Positions 9,322-19,097 are shown, counted from the stretch's first letter. The stretch is DNA of 64,000 nucleotides from Solirubrobacteraceae bacterium (GCA_029263125.1 JAJCYD010000001.1:1-64000); one strand, 5' to 3'. A program made the numbers and translations. The notes: a model not told the origin generated them from the letters alone.

Positions 9322-10137
9322 TCAAGGGCTGATCGAGCTCATGAGGCCAATACGGCACGGTCCCGGGGGCGGCAGCTCATCGATGCAGATTGCGTTCAAC
9401 CAGGCCGCCGCCTTTGGCTCTTGCCCGGGGACTGGTCGGCAGGTCTGGACTCGCTGAAAGACTTCGCCGACGGTGAAACCGACCTGCACGTCTCCGCCAA
9501 TGGTGGGCACATCACAGGCTTCGATCAAATGGCGGATGACGTTTAGTGGCGCTCGGGCCGCCGGAGCGCCCGGTTCATTGACGACGGCGATCTGCTCATG
9601 CAGATTTCCCGCTCGGCTGAGCTGGTCACCTGCGTAGAAGGCCGTGGTTAGATCGACGCGGCGCACGGCGAAACCTATCCGGTCACCCACGATGTCGGGG
9701 CGTAGCTCGAAGGCGACCAGCGTTCGTTCTGTGGGACAGAAGCCCCCCAGAACGAGCTGCACCTGCTTAGCAGCTAGCGGTCGGCGAACACCGAGACTAC
9801 GCACGTACTGGGTGCCTACCACGGCCGTAAACTGCGCGACGTCAGCGATTGAAGGGGGTTTGGCGATCCCGATTAGATTGCTTAGCAGGGGCAGCAAAGT
9901 GGCATGGACTTGCTGGTAGATGAGCGAGCCACCCACGCAGCCCAAGCCGAGCTTGCTCGCGTAATAGACATCGTCGAAGAACCCGCCGGCGGACGCGCGC
10001 CGACAAACGACCGGCACTTCGAAGATCTTCACGCCTTCGTCCAGTAGCACCCGCTCGTCGTCGCTCAGCCGGCTGTCGGATGCCATCCACAATCGCGGCT
10101 GATCCTCATCCGGCACCCATACGGCCAGCAGACTCAC
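9322..10137 (-). CDS. hypothetical; possible Ntn-hydrolase/proteasome-like fold
   Basis: N-terminus MSLLAVWVPDEDQPRLWMASDSRLSDD...GVKIFEV resembles proteasome-like proteins with an ASDSR motif; weak call. Confidence 0.45.
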   Translation of the reverse strand: MSLLAVWVPDEDQPRLWMASDSRLSDDERVLLDEGVKIFEVPVVCRRASAGGFFDDVYYASKLGLGCVGGSLIYQQVHATLLPLLSNLIGIAKPPSIADVAQFTAVVGTQYVRSLGVRRPLAAKQVQLVLGGFCPTERTLVAFELRPDIVGDRIGFAVRRVDLTTAFYAGDQLSRAGNLHEQIAVVNEPGAPAARAPLNVIRHLIEACDVPTIGGDVQVGFTVGEVFQRVQTCRPVPGQEPKAAAWLNAICIDELPPPGPCRIGLMSSISP

Positions 10138-10326
10138 GGGCCTAAGTTGACCACGACCGGGAGACGCTTACCAGGCATGTGCTCTCGCGATAGCCGATGA
10201 GCGCGTCAGGCGTCCCCCCTCGCCCTGGCCATCGGACAGGCAGCCGTCCGCAGATTTCGCCGGATGGTCTCGGCTCGCGGGCAGAGTTTCGCTTCTCGAC
10301 ACCGAGGTGCGACAACGGGAGGGGAC

Positions 10327-10351
10327 GGGCCGGGGCTGTGAGCCCCGGCCC
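10327..10351. terminator. hairpin GGGCCGGGGCT-gtg-AGCCCCGGCCC
   Basis: 11-bp perfect stem with 3-nt loop just past the HNH gene stop; no U-tract. Confidence 0.55.
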
Positions 10352-10384
10352 CGCCCGCGCTGGTCACCCAGTTCGTCAAGCGCG

Positions 10385-10777
10385 TCAGGCGCGCTTGCCG
10401 CTGATCTGTCTCAGCGCCCCGGCAAGCCCGAGGTGTCCGACGGCGTGCGCGGCCTCGGCGCGGTGACCCGCCTCCAGGTATGCCACGAGGTCAAGCTCGC
10501 CGTGGTCATAGCGCCGATGGCACGGCCGGCACAGCACCACGACGCACAGCGCGTCATCACAGCCGCCAAGGCTGCGCGGCACCAGATGCGCCGGATCGAT
10601 CCGCGTGGCGCTGTCGCACACAAGGCAGGAGCGGCCCGCGACCTTCGCGCGCTGCGCGGGCGAGGCGGGCGCGAACGGGCGCCGCTTGAGCGGGGTGCTG
10701 CGCTTCAGCGGGGTGCGCCGGTCAAGTGGCCGCCCGCGCCGCAGCGGCGTGCGCCGTCGGATGCGCGTGCGTCTCAT
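10385..10777 (-). CDS. HNH endonuclease-like protein
   Basis: CLVCDSATRIDPAHLVPRSLGGCDDALCVVVLCRPCHRRYDHGELDL. Confidence 0.8.
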   Translation of the reverse strand: MRRTRIRRRTPLRRGRPLDRRTPLKRSTPLKRRPFAPASPAQRAKVAGRSCLVCDSATRIDPAHLVPRSLGGCDDALCVVVLCRPCHRRYDHGELDLVAYLEAGHRAEAAHAVGHLGLAGALRQISGKRA

Positions 10778-11526
10778 GACGCCTGCGCGAGCTGCTCGCC
10801 CGCGGCGTTGGTTGTCGGCCAGTCCGCCAAGCGATATCCGACGCCCCAGACGTTGATGACGTAGCGGTCACCGTGAGCGCCGAGCTTGTGACGCAGTCGG
10901 CACGCGTGGGAGTCAAGCGTACGTGTCGAGCCCGTCGATCGGTGCCCCCATATCGTGCGCAGCAGCTCGCTCTTGGTGAAGACCCTGGTCGGCTCTGAGG
11001 CGAGGATCCGCAGCAGCGCGAACTCCTTGCGGCTGACGTGCACCTGCCGCCCGCGCACCGTGACCTGGCGCTGTGCGATGTCGATGCGCAGGTCGCCGAC
11101 CGCGATTACCGGAGTGCTGCGCGAGTGCATCTCCACGCGCGCCAGCAGCGCCTTGACGCGCGCGCGCAGCTCGGTGTAGCTGAAGGGCTTGAGGACGTAG
11201 TCGTCGGCGCCGGCGTCAAACGCGCGCACGGCGTCAAGCTCGCCGGGCACGCTGCCCAGCAGGATCAGCGCCAGCCGCGGATCGACGCCGCGTCCCGTTC
11301 CCGCACGCACGGTCGCTGCGAAGCTGCGCCCGCTGCCGCCGTTGACGTCGACGAGCGCCATGTCGGGCAGCGCGCTGGCGCACAGGCCGATCGCGCGCTG
11401 CAGGTCGGCGGTCTCATAGACGGTGTAGCCGTCGGCGGTCAGCTGGTCGGCAAGAAACGTACGGATCACGTCGTCCTCCTCGACGACGAGGATCGTCTGC
11501 GATGCGGTGTCGGTGTTGGTCTGCAT
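10774..11526 (-). CDS. OmpR/PhoB-type response regulator
   Basis: Receiver domain (ILVVEEDD, ALVDV, VLKPF) plus winged helix (SRKEFALLRILASEP...LDSHACRLRHKL...VWGVGYRL); start at MQTNTDTAS with a good RBS. Confidence 0.85.
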   Translation of the reverse strand: MQTNTDTASQTILVVEEDDVIRTFLADQLTADGYTVYETADLQRAIGLCASALPDMALVDVNGGSGRSFAATVRAGTGRGVDPRLALILLGSVPGELDAVRAFDAGADDYVLKPFSYTELRARVKALLARVEMHSRSTPVIAVGDLRIDIAQRQVTVRGRQVHVSRKEFALLRILASEPTRVFTKSELLRTIWGHRSTGSTRTLDSHACRLRHKLGAHGDRYVINVWGVGYRLADWPTTNAAGEQLAQAS

Positions 11527-11764
11527 GGTCGTGCTCCTCTGAAGTGCGGTGAAGCGCCCCGTTGGGGCCTTCACCGGTTGCTTGTGACCGGCCGCCGTGT
11601 GCGGCCGGTCAATGGGTGTGGCGGTGTGCGGCGCGCCTGTCAGCGCGGGCGATTGCTCGGCCGTGCTGCTCGCCTCGGCGCAGATCGCGCGCCGACGCGG
11701 CCGTGGCGGGTGACTGGTCGCCGTGCCGAGCTCAAGCGACATGACCTGCTGTCGCGGGCGGTGT

Positions 11765-12133
11765 TCAGGCTGCCCCCGGCGCGTCGATCTGCGCGGCGAG
11801 CGCAAGCGCGTCGCTGACGCCGATCAGCCCTTCACCGGCGGCCAGCCATGCGTCTTGTCGCCACTGCGCGGCCGTCGCGCAACTGACGCGAACGGGCTCC
11901 TTCGCCGCCGCGTGTGCGGGGTGCTCGCAATAGCTTGCGATCGAGCCGTCGCGTCGAGCCGCGATCCGCGCGATCGCCGCCGCGGTCGCCGGCGTCAGGC
12001 AGACCCAGACGTGCTCGTCATCGGTGGTGGGTGGTCGGTGTGTGCGCAGCAGCTCGACGAGCGCGGCGCTCAGCGGTCGTGGCGCGCGGCGCCAATGTCC
12101 GCGCGCGGATGCGATCGGCCTTGGGTTGCTCAT
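11765..12133 (-). CDS. hypothetical protein
   Basis: Open frame in the same co-oriented gene block. Confidence 0.4.
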   Translation of the reverse strand: MSNPRPIASARGHWRRAPRPLSAALVELLRTHRPPTTDDEHVWVCLTPATAAAIARIAARRDGSIASYCEHPAHAAAKEPVRVSCATAAQWRQDAWLAAGEGLIGVSDALALAAQIDAPGAA

Positions 12134-12146
12134 GGCGTGTCATCCG

Positions 12147-12623
12147 CTAGAGCAGCCCCGCGGCTGCGAGCTCGCGGCGCATCGCGCAGGCCTCCTCGTC
12201 GTCGTCGATCTGCATCCCGCGCAGGACGTCGTTGGTGACGTGCGCGGTGGCGACGACGCACATCTGGCGCTCGCGCTGCGCGCGGACACGCGGCGTCAGG
12301 CCACGCAGCCGCGGGCTTCGCCGGCGGTCGGCGACGGCGGCCGCGCGGTGCCTGGCCGCGCGCGCCTCATAGCCGGCCCACAGGCCTGGGTCGACGATCT
12401 GCTCGCCGCGCAACAACAGCTCGCGGCAGTGGGCGCTGAGCCGCGCGAGCGTCTCGGCCTGCAGTTCGGCGGCCTGGAGAGCGCTGATCTCGCCCGTGTC
12501 GGCGAGCCGGGCGATATCGCGCAACGCGGCGCGAGCGCGGCGCTCGGCCGCCTCGATCGCGATCGTCGTCGCGGTGACCTCGCCGTGGTCCTGCAGGTCA
12601 GGGGTAGCGGTGTTGGTGAGCAT
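12147..12623 (-). CDS. hypothetical coiled-coil-like protein
   Basis: Start MLTNTATPDLQDHGEV preceded by GAGGAGGG; charged helical composition. Confidence 0.5.
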   Translation of the reverse strand: MLTNTATPDLQDHGEVTATTIAIEAAERRARAALRDIARLADTGEISALQAAELQAETLARLSAHCRELLLRGEQIVDPGLWAGYEARAARHRAAAVADRRRSPRLRGLTPRVRAQRERQMCVVATAHVTNDVLRGMQIDDDEEACAMRRELAAAGLL

Positions 12624-12833
12624 GGTTGTGAGCCCTCCTCGGGGCGGTGATCGATCGGGTGCTATGGATCGGGGCACGGCGTGCGTGACCCCGCGACGCG
12701 GGCTCACGAGCACGTCGCGGGTTGGCGTCAGCCGGCTTGCTTCACCGGATGTCGCAGGGGGCGCGGCCGTCGTTCGCGGCCGCGTTTGAGAGAGGTGTCT
12801 GCGGGGCGACGCTGGCGTCGCCGTGGTGTCAGG

Positions 12834-13460
12834 TCAGCTCAGGCCGGCAGCGCGGCTTGTCGTGCCTGCTGCGCCGAAGCGACCCGTGCTGGATCGCGCA
12901 CCGGCACGCGGTTGGGTTTCGCCGGCGGCGTCCAGCGCGCGCAGCAGCCGCTTGGCGCGCGCGATCTGCTTGGCGGTGCTCGTCACGCTGACCGTCTCGT
13001 CTGCGGCGATCTCCTGGTAGCTGTGGCCGAGTGCTTGACGCAGCAGGAAGCGCCGCGGACGCGGCGGGATCTGCGCCACGAGATCAAGCCGCGCACGCTC
13101 GGCGGCGAGCTGCTCGACACCGGGCGCGGTCTGCTCGCGCTCGCCCAGTTCGCGCCTGAGCGCGGCCTCGCCAAGGAGCTCGTCGCGAGCTCGCCTGGCC
13201 TCCAGGCGCCAAGCCTCATGCACGGCGGTGCGCGTGACCCAGGCAAGCGCGCCGCAGGACGGCTCGTCCAGGTCGATCGAGGAGTGGGTGATGAGCTGCA
13301 TCCAGGCAAACGAGCAGGCATCCTCGATCGTCTGCGGCTCGGCCCGCGCCCGCCTCGCAACGCGCCGCTCAAGCTCGCGGGCGTGCTCGCGATGCATGAC
13401 GGCGATCTGGTCCAGGCGGGTGGCGGTGCTCTTCATCGGGTCCTGACGGTGGGTCTGCAT
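12834..13460 (-). CDS. sigma-70-like (ECF/plasmid sigma) protein
   Basis: Region-2-like EDACSFAWMQLITHSSIDLDEPSCGALAWVTRTAVHEAWRLEAR and region-4-like RRFLLRQALGHSYQEIAADETVSVTSTAKQIARAKRLL. Confidence 0.65.
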   Translation of the reverse strand: MQTHRQDPMKSTATRLDQIAVMHREHARELERRVARRARAEPQTIEDACSFAWMQLITHSSIDLDEPSCGALAWVTRTAVHEAWRLEARRARDELLGEAALRRELGEREQTAPGVEQLAAERARLDLVAQIPPRPRRFLLRQALGHSYQEIAADETVSVTSTAKQIARAKRLLRALDAAGETQPRAGARSSTGRFGAAGTTSRAAGLS

Positions 13461-13510
13461 GGCCTCTCCGTTGGTCGGGGTGCCGCGAGTCCGTCACGGC
13501 GCGGAACGAC

Positions 13511-13546
13511 GAGAGGCCCGCCCGCGACATCGCGGACGGGCCTCTC
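13511..13546. terminator. strong hairpin GAGAGGCCCG-C-CCGCG-ACAT-CGCGG-A-CGGGCCTCTC
   Basis: 10 bp plus 5 bp stem with one C/A mismatch, about 50 bp upstream of the sigma-like gene. Confidence 0.5.
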
Positions 13547-13830
13547 ATAGGTCCTGCTGTACGCGACCCCGCTTGGTGGCCGCGCTAGGTAAGACAGGTC
13601 GGGCGCCGACGTGCGCTCGTCATCGCTGCGATCGGCAGAACTCCCGCCACAGTCCAGGCAGTCACCGCGCCGTGGCCTCGCTCGCCGACGACGCCATCAC
13701 AGATGCCGCGTGAGGCGCTCGCGTCACCGCGGCGTCAGCGACGCACGATCAATGAGCCGGCGGCATGCATGGCCAGACTCACAGGTCCAACCGGCCGTTC
13801 CTGCTGACCAGACCGGCTTTGGACCGTCCG

Positions 13831-14031
13831 TCAGCGCTTGGGGATCGGCGGCACCCCAAGCTGCCGGCAGATCGCTCGCGCGACTCCAACACCGATCTCC
13901 CGATGACGCGGCAGAAACGACTTGGCACGCGACTCGGTGTGCTGCCACGCGTCATGGCCGCCACGGCCACGACCGGCAACCGGCTGCGCTCCATGCGAGC
14001 GCAACCAGCGCTCAAGCTCCGCGCGCTTCAC
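13831..14031 (-). CDS. hicA: HicA-family toxin
   Basis: 66 aa; RAELERWLRSHGAQPVAGRGRGGHDAWQH...LPRHREIGVGVARAICRQLGV; directly downstream of a HicB-like gene. Confidence 0.75.
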   Translation of the reverse strand: MKRAELERWLRSHGAQPVAGRGRGGHDAWQHTESRAKSFLPRHREIGVGVARAICRQLGVPPIPKR

Positions 14032-14040
14032 ACGCGCCCG

Positions 14041-14295
14041 TCAGGCGGCAGCGACGGTGACCTGAGCCACCGTCACGTCAGCGGAGAGCGGCAGCGCCTC
14101 CCCCTCGTCACGGCGCCAGGCCAGCGCAAGCTCAAGCGCCTCGACGACATTCCCCTTGGCCTCCTCATGCGTGCGGCCCTGACTAATCGCCTCGGGCACC
14201 TCAGCGACCTGCGCGCACACCCAGCCATCTTCACCGGGCGTCAGCACCACGGTGTAGGTGACCTGAACGTCATCGCTGATCATCGGATCCTCCAT
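14041..14295 (-). CDS. hicB: HicB-family antitoxin
   Basis: YTVVLTPGEDGWVCAQVAEVPEAISQGRTHEEAKGNVVEALELAL. Confidence 0.85.
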   Translation of the reverse strand: MEDPMISDDVQVTYTVVLTPGEDGWVCAQVAEVPEAISQGRTHEEAKGNVVEALELALAWRRDEGEALPLSADVTVAQVTVAAA

Positions 14296-14799
14296 CCGTC
14301 GTGGATTCTCGCATGCCGCATCCGAGCTGGCGAGTGGATGTCGCCTGACGTCAGCTGCCCTCGTCCTCAGACACGGCGCCCTCGTGGTGGTGGTCGTCGC
14401 CGTCGGCCTCCGATGCGCACCGACCTCGCGAGCGCTCCTCGAGCTCCCCGACCTTCGCGCTGTAGGACCGGGCCTCCGCGCTCAGCGCGCGCTGCAGCCG
14501 GACATGGCTGGCTGGCAGCACCCTCTTGGTCACCCGCTCGAACGCCTTGCGCGCGTTGTCCTTGTGCGAACGCGGCAGCACCGAGCCGCGACGCTGGTTG
14601 TTGGGCAGAACCAGCTGCGATGCGTAGTGCTGCGCGGCGAAGACGACCAGCACGCGGCCGTACAGTTCTCTTTTCTGCCCGATGAAGTCGAGACAACCAG
14701 CAGCACTGCTTCAATTGCGGCGGTGTCGTACTGCACCGACCTGCGGCACCTCCCCAATACTGCACGCGGAGACGCGGCACGAAAGAAACGAGCTGGACG

Positions 14800-15187
14800 A
14801 GGAGGCGGCACCCGCTCGAGGCTTGCCGAGGGCATGCTTCGGGGTGTGGTCGTGCTTCTCGGCGCGCCGCTGCAGCTCGACGTCGCCGTCGATCTCGAGG
14901 ATCCGAGTGCGCGTGCAGTAGCGCGAACGATCTGATGGTCGCGACGTGGCGGTTCCACGTCGCCGGCGACGCGTGATGCCAGCGCTGCTCAACGACCCGG
15001 CGAGGCCGGGGCCGGTCACCGGCCCATCGCCGAGCTCGTCCTCGACGACGGCGAGCGTCTGGCGGTACTTCGCGCGCGTCGTCGCCGCGAGGTCGGGCTG
15101 CGAGAGGAACGCGTCGATCGCAGCGCCCAGGTCGACGCCGGGTGTGGCGGCGAGGCGGAGGGCGGGCCGGCTGTGGGCGGTGCTCAC
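14800..15187 (-). pseudogene. degenerate tyrosine recombinase N-terminal region
   Basis: Segments in two frames: AIDAFLSQPDLAATTRAKYRQTLAVVEDELGDGPVTG / VVEQRWHHASPATWNRHVATIRSFA / CTRTRILEIDGDVELQRRAEKHDHTPKHAL; no catalytic domain follows. Confidence 0.55.
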
Positions 15188-15615
15188 GACCGCTGTCTAC
15201 AGCCCGATGTCCTCGCTCAGACCCCCGCGCTGGTCGAGTTCGCAGGAAACGTGTCGTCTTCGTGCACGAGCAACGTGGCGCGTCGGCGCTCGCGTCCCTG
15301 CGCCGCCTGGCGATCCGCCGGGCTCGGCCGGTCGAGTTCGCGGGAAATGGGCCCTTCCCCGCGAACCCGACAGCACTGGAATCGTCGACGGATGAGCGGT
15401 CGTACTCACGGCGCGCCGATCTCGTGCGAGCGTCAGCGCTCGCGGCCGGCAGGTGTTGGGCAACGATCCATGAGAAGGCTTGAGAACGGCCGCTCGGTGG
15501 GGGGTGCTGCCCGTGCGCTGACTTATCGCCAGGAAGCCGACGCCGAGAAGCGCGTCGCGCCGCCGTCGACTGGATGTCACGCAGTCTGAATCTGCTGAGA
15601 TTGCGGCGCCGTTGG

Positions 15616-16095
15616 TCAGCGCCGGCCACGGGACTCGACCCGGACGGCATCGCGGAGCTGCGCCGTTGAGATCCCGAGCGCGTCCAGCAGTTCCTTGGAC
15701 AGTGCGTCGGTGGTCTCAGTGATGGCCGCGAGCAGATGTCCGCAGTCGGCGTCGCGGTTCCCGGATCGCTCGGCGATAGCCGCGGTGAGTTGCAGCGCTT
15801 GCTTGAGCTGGGGGGTGACGACCATGCACTCGTACGCCTGCCGATCACATGGGCCGGGCAGCGCGCACGCGAGGATGTGCTCGAGCGTGATCCCCAGGTG
15901 GCCTAGCGCATCGGTGGCCGGTCGGCTGGGTGTGAGTAGGAGGCCGAGCAGTACGTGCTCACCGGCGACCGTGGTGTGCCCGAGCATCCGCGCTTGATCA
16001 GTGGCGCCGTGGAGTGCACGTAGCGCGTTTGGCGTCCATCGGCCCTGCCAGGTGCCGAGTTCGGTCGCGGTCCCGTCGTCGGGGCGGCATCGCAC
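15616..16095 (-). CDS. stand-alone Clp N-domain protein
   Basis: RWTPNALRALHGATDQARMLGHTTVAGEHVLLGLLL and CGHLLAAITETTDALSKELLDALGIS are the two ClpN half-repeats. Confidence 0.8.
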   Translation of the reverse strand: MRCRPDDGTATELGTWQGRWTPNALRALHGATDQARMLGHTTVAGEHVLLGLLLTPSRPATDALGHLGITLEHILACALPGPCDRQAYECMVVTPQLKQALQLTAAIAERSGNRDADCGHLLAAITETTDALSKELLDALGISTAQLRDAVRVESRGRR

Positions 16096-16150
16096 ATAGC
16101 AACGCTAACAGTTGGGGCCATCGCGATGCTTGTGCGGTTACCCTCGACCT

Positions 16151-16621
16151 GTGGCAAAGCGTTCATCGACAACATCTGTGGACCCGGCAACGGGTGACGA
16201 AGCGGCGTTTGAGGAGGCGTTCATCGCGTTTTTGCGGGCGCTGCGGCTCGCGCGGGCCAGAGCCGCCCGCGAGCCATCGTTCGCCGGGCTCTCGCTGGCC
16301 CAATATCAGCTTCTGGAGGCCGTCGATGCCGCCGGACATGACGGCAACGCGCGCGTTGCGGCTGTCGCGGGGGTCACGCAGCCGACGGTCACCCGCGCGC
16401 TGAGCGCACTCGAGCGGCGCGGTCTCATCCTCCGTGTCCCCGGCGATGATCGACGCTCCGTCCGGGTTACATTGACCGACGAGGGGCGGCGAGAGCTGGC
16501 GCAGAAGCGTGCCGTGGTTCGCGAGCGGCTACGTGGGCTTCATCGCTCGCTGGATGATGTCGAGCGCGTCCAGGCGGTCGCGTTGATGGGCCGACTGGCC
16601 GACCTTATCGAGACCCTGTAG
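16151..16621 (+). CDS. MarR-family transcriptional regulator
   Basis: LSLAQYQLLEAVDAAG...VAGVTQPTVTRALSALERRGLILRVPGDDRRSVRVTLTDEGRREL. Confidence 0.85.
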   Translation: MAKRSSTTSVDPATGDEAAFEEAFIAFLRALRLARARAAREPSFAGLSLAQYQLLEAVDAAGHDGNARVAAVAGVTQPTVTRALSALERRGLILRVPGDDRRSVRVTLTDEGRRELAQKRAVVRERLRGLHRSLDDVERVQAVALMGRLADLIETL

Positions 16622-16682
16622 TCCGTTCTTGCGGCGGAGGGATCGTACTCCAGGCCGCCTCCGACGGCCGGATGAACGGTGC

Positions 16683-16961
16683 TCAGGCTTCGCCGGCGCC
16701 TGCTGTCGCGGGAAACGTGGTGTCATCGATTCCGAGGCGTTGAAGCAGCCAGTGCACAGATCCACTGGTCCCGCAGATGTCCTCCCATCCGCCCAGGCGC
16801 TCGCCGAGCGTGGTTTCGTCGGGGAAGTGCGCGACCACGGTCACGCGTCCGCCGGGACGAACGCCGCCGAGGCGCTGCATGTACAGCTCGCCGGTGACCG
16901 GCAGCCATGCTGCCCGCCAGGCGGGTGGAGGGAACCCGTCGCCGAGCCACCAGTCGCCCAA
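16683..16961 (-). CDS. hypothetical protein
   Basis: 92-aa open frame with plausible composition. Confidence 0.35.
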   Translation of the reverse strand: MGDWWLGDGFPPPAWRAAWLPVTGELYMQRLGGVRPGGRVTVVAHFPDETTLGERLGGWEDICGTSGSVHWLLQRLGIDDTTFPATAGAGEA

Positions 16962-17141
16962 CTCGAGCTCGCTGCGCAGCTCGCGGCGGGGTCGTCTGCG
17001 ACGAACGCGCTCAGCGAGTCATGCGTCGTGGGCGTCATCGTAGGCGCCGGACCCAAGGGGTTCGCCAGTCGCGAGCTAGGGCACCGATGCCGGTTGCCGC
17101 GGTGCCGAGATGCGAGATCTCGCTGCACGGCCGCGACATGG

Positions 17142-18554
17142 TCACCCGCGTTCGGGGATGGGCAGGGGCGCACGTTCGCGCGAGCGGCGACTGGGGATCG
17201 CGAGCGCGAGCGCGAACGCGGCGGTCATCCCGAGCGCGGACATCACGAACGCGATCGTGAAGCCGGATTCTTCGGGCAGTCCGCCGGCGGCGATGTGCCC
17301 GGCGACGATGCTGGCGGCGATCTGTCCTCCGAGCGCCCCGCCGATCGTGCGCATGATCGTGTTCATGCCGGTCGCTACCCCGGTCTGGGTCTGGTCGACC
17401 GCCTCGACGATCAGGTTGGCCATCGCGGCGAACGAGAAGCCGATCCCGATCCCCAGCAACGTGACGCCGACGTAGATCATCCAGCGCTCGTCGTGCGCGA
17501 CCGCCAGCCAGACGAAGCTCGCCGCGGCGACCAGCGTTCCGAGCACGAGCGGCAGCTTGGATCCGAAGCGGCCGCCCAGCCAGCCGGCGAACGGCCCCGC
17601 GATCAGCATCACGGCGGCGGAGGGCAGCAAGAACAGCCCGGCCTGCGTTACGGTCGCATCGAATCCGAACCCGGCGCGAGACGGGATCTGCACGAACTGC
17701 GGGATCAGGATGAACGATCCGAACATGCCAAAGCCGACCAGTAGGCCGGTGAGGTTGGTCGTGAAGACCGCGCGACCGCGCATCATCTGCATGTCGACGA
17801 GCGGCTGCGCGACGCGGGTCTCGAAGATCACCCAGATCGACAGCAGGATCGCGGAGGCCGCAAACAACCCGATCACCCCCACGGAGTCCCAGCCCCAGGA
17901 GTTGCCCTCGCTGACGGCGACCAAAAGGGCGATCAGCCCTGCCGACAACAGGGCGGCGCCGCCCCAGTCGATCCTGGAGGGCGTCTTGACCGGGGACTCT
18001 GGGACGAACAGGTGCGTGGCGACGATCGCGATCACGACGACGACCAGGCCGAACCAGAACAGCCACTCGTAGGACAGGTTGTCGACGATCAGTCCGCTGA
18101 GCACGAGGCCGGCGCCGCCGCCGATGCCGAACGTGGCGCTGATCAGCCCGATGCCGGTCGCGACGCGCTCGGGCGGAAACTCGTCGCGGATGATCCCGAA
18201 CGACAGCGGGAAGATGGCGCCGCCGATGCCCTGGATGACACGCCCCGCGATCAGCAGCTCGATCGAGTGCGACAGCGCAGCGACGAGCGACCCGAGCGCG
18301 AACACGCACAGCGTCGCGACGAGCATGCGCTCCTTGCCGAAGATGTCGCCCAGCCGCCCGACGACGGGCGTCGCGACCGACGCGCTGAGCAGGTAACCCG
18401 TCAGCACGAACGTGACCGCCGTGGTAGAAGTCTGAAGCTCACGCTGGATCTCGGGCAGCGCGGGCGCAACGAGCGTCTGTGACAACGCGAACGCCAGCGC
18501 ACCCGTCACCAGGACGCCCAACGTGACGCCGTAGTGCTGGCGCGACTCAGCCAC
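17142..18554 (-). CDS. MFS efflux transporter
   Basis: Multiple TM segments; GRLGDIFGKERM and GRVIQGIGGAIFPLSFGIIRDEFPPERVATG; GTG start overlapping the MarR gene. Confidence 0.9.
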   Translation of the reverse strand: MAESRQHYGVTLGVLVTGALAFALSQTLVAPALPEIQRELQTSTTAVTFVLTGYLLSASVATPVVGRLGDIFGKERMLVATLCVFALGSLVAALSHSIELLIAGRVIQGIGGAIFPLSFGIIRDEFPPERVATGIGLISATFGIGGGAGLVLSGLIVDNLSYEWLFWFGLVVVVIAIVATHLFVPESPVKTPSRIDWGGAALLSAGLIALLVAVSEGNSWGWDSVGVIGLFAASAILLSIWVIFETRVAQPLVDMQMMRGRAVFTTNLTGLLVGFGMFGSFILIPQFVQIPSRAGFGFDATVTQAGLFLLPSAAVMLIAGPFAGWLGGRFGSKLPLVLGTLVAAASFVWLAVAHDERWMIYVGVTLLGIGIGFSFAAMANLIVEAVDQTQTGVATGMNTIMRTIGGALGGQIAASIVAGHIAAGGLPEESGFTIAFVMSALGMTAAFALALAIPSRRSRERAPLPIPERG

Positions 18555-18903
18555 GCCCGCTCCCGCGACGGATGAGCTCACAGATCCTGTCCTCAACGCC
18601 GGCCAGCCAATCGCGGCCGGCGTCGCTGATCGACACGATGCAGCGCCGCCGGTCGGCGGGATCCTCACGGCGGTCAGCGAGCCCGCGATTCACAAGCCGC
18701 TCGACGTCTCTGGAGGCCACCGACGCTGACACTCCCACGTGTTCGCCGAGGCCCTTGACCGACGTCGAGTCCAGGCCGCACAGCGCAACGAGGATCCGCA
18801 ACTCGGTGCCGATCATGCCGCTCGCATCCAAGGCCTGCAGCACGCTGCTGAGCACGGCCACAGGCTGGCGGGCGTCGTCGGTGATGGTCGTCACGACAGA
18901 CAT
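18547..18903 (-). CDS. MarR-family transcriptional regulator
   Basis: VKGLGEHVGVSASVASRDVERLVNRGLADRREDPADRRRCIVSISDAG. Confidence 0.8.
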   Translation of the reverse strand: MSVVTTITDDARQPVAVLSSVLQALDASGMIGTELRILVALCGLDSTSVKGLGEHVGVSASVASRDVERLVNRGLADRREDPADRRRCIVSISDAGRDWLAGVEDRICELIRRGSGRG

Positions 18904-19097
18904 GCGCCCGGTGCTTGAGGACCACGATCGCACCGGTGGACGGCAGACATTTACTTAGCATAGCCAACGATGCGCCATCGCTTCCCCTTGCGGGCGACGG
19001 ACTGGCGTGAGCTCGAGCGCCTCGGCCACCTCACCCTCCAACCGCTCCCGGAGGCCGCCTGACCCAAACGCTCCCGCACCACCCACGTCATTTTCGA

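Noticed and set aside
14367-15848. 493-aa minus-strand ORF as one protein
   Set aside because: Arg/Ala/Pro-rich with no consistent family; recombinase similarity switches between frames, so treated as a pseudogene region.
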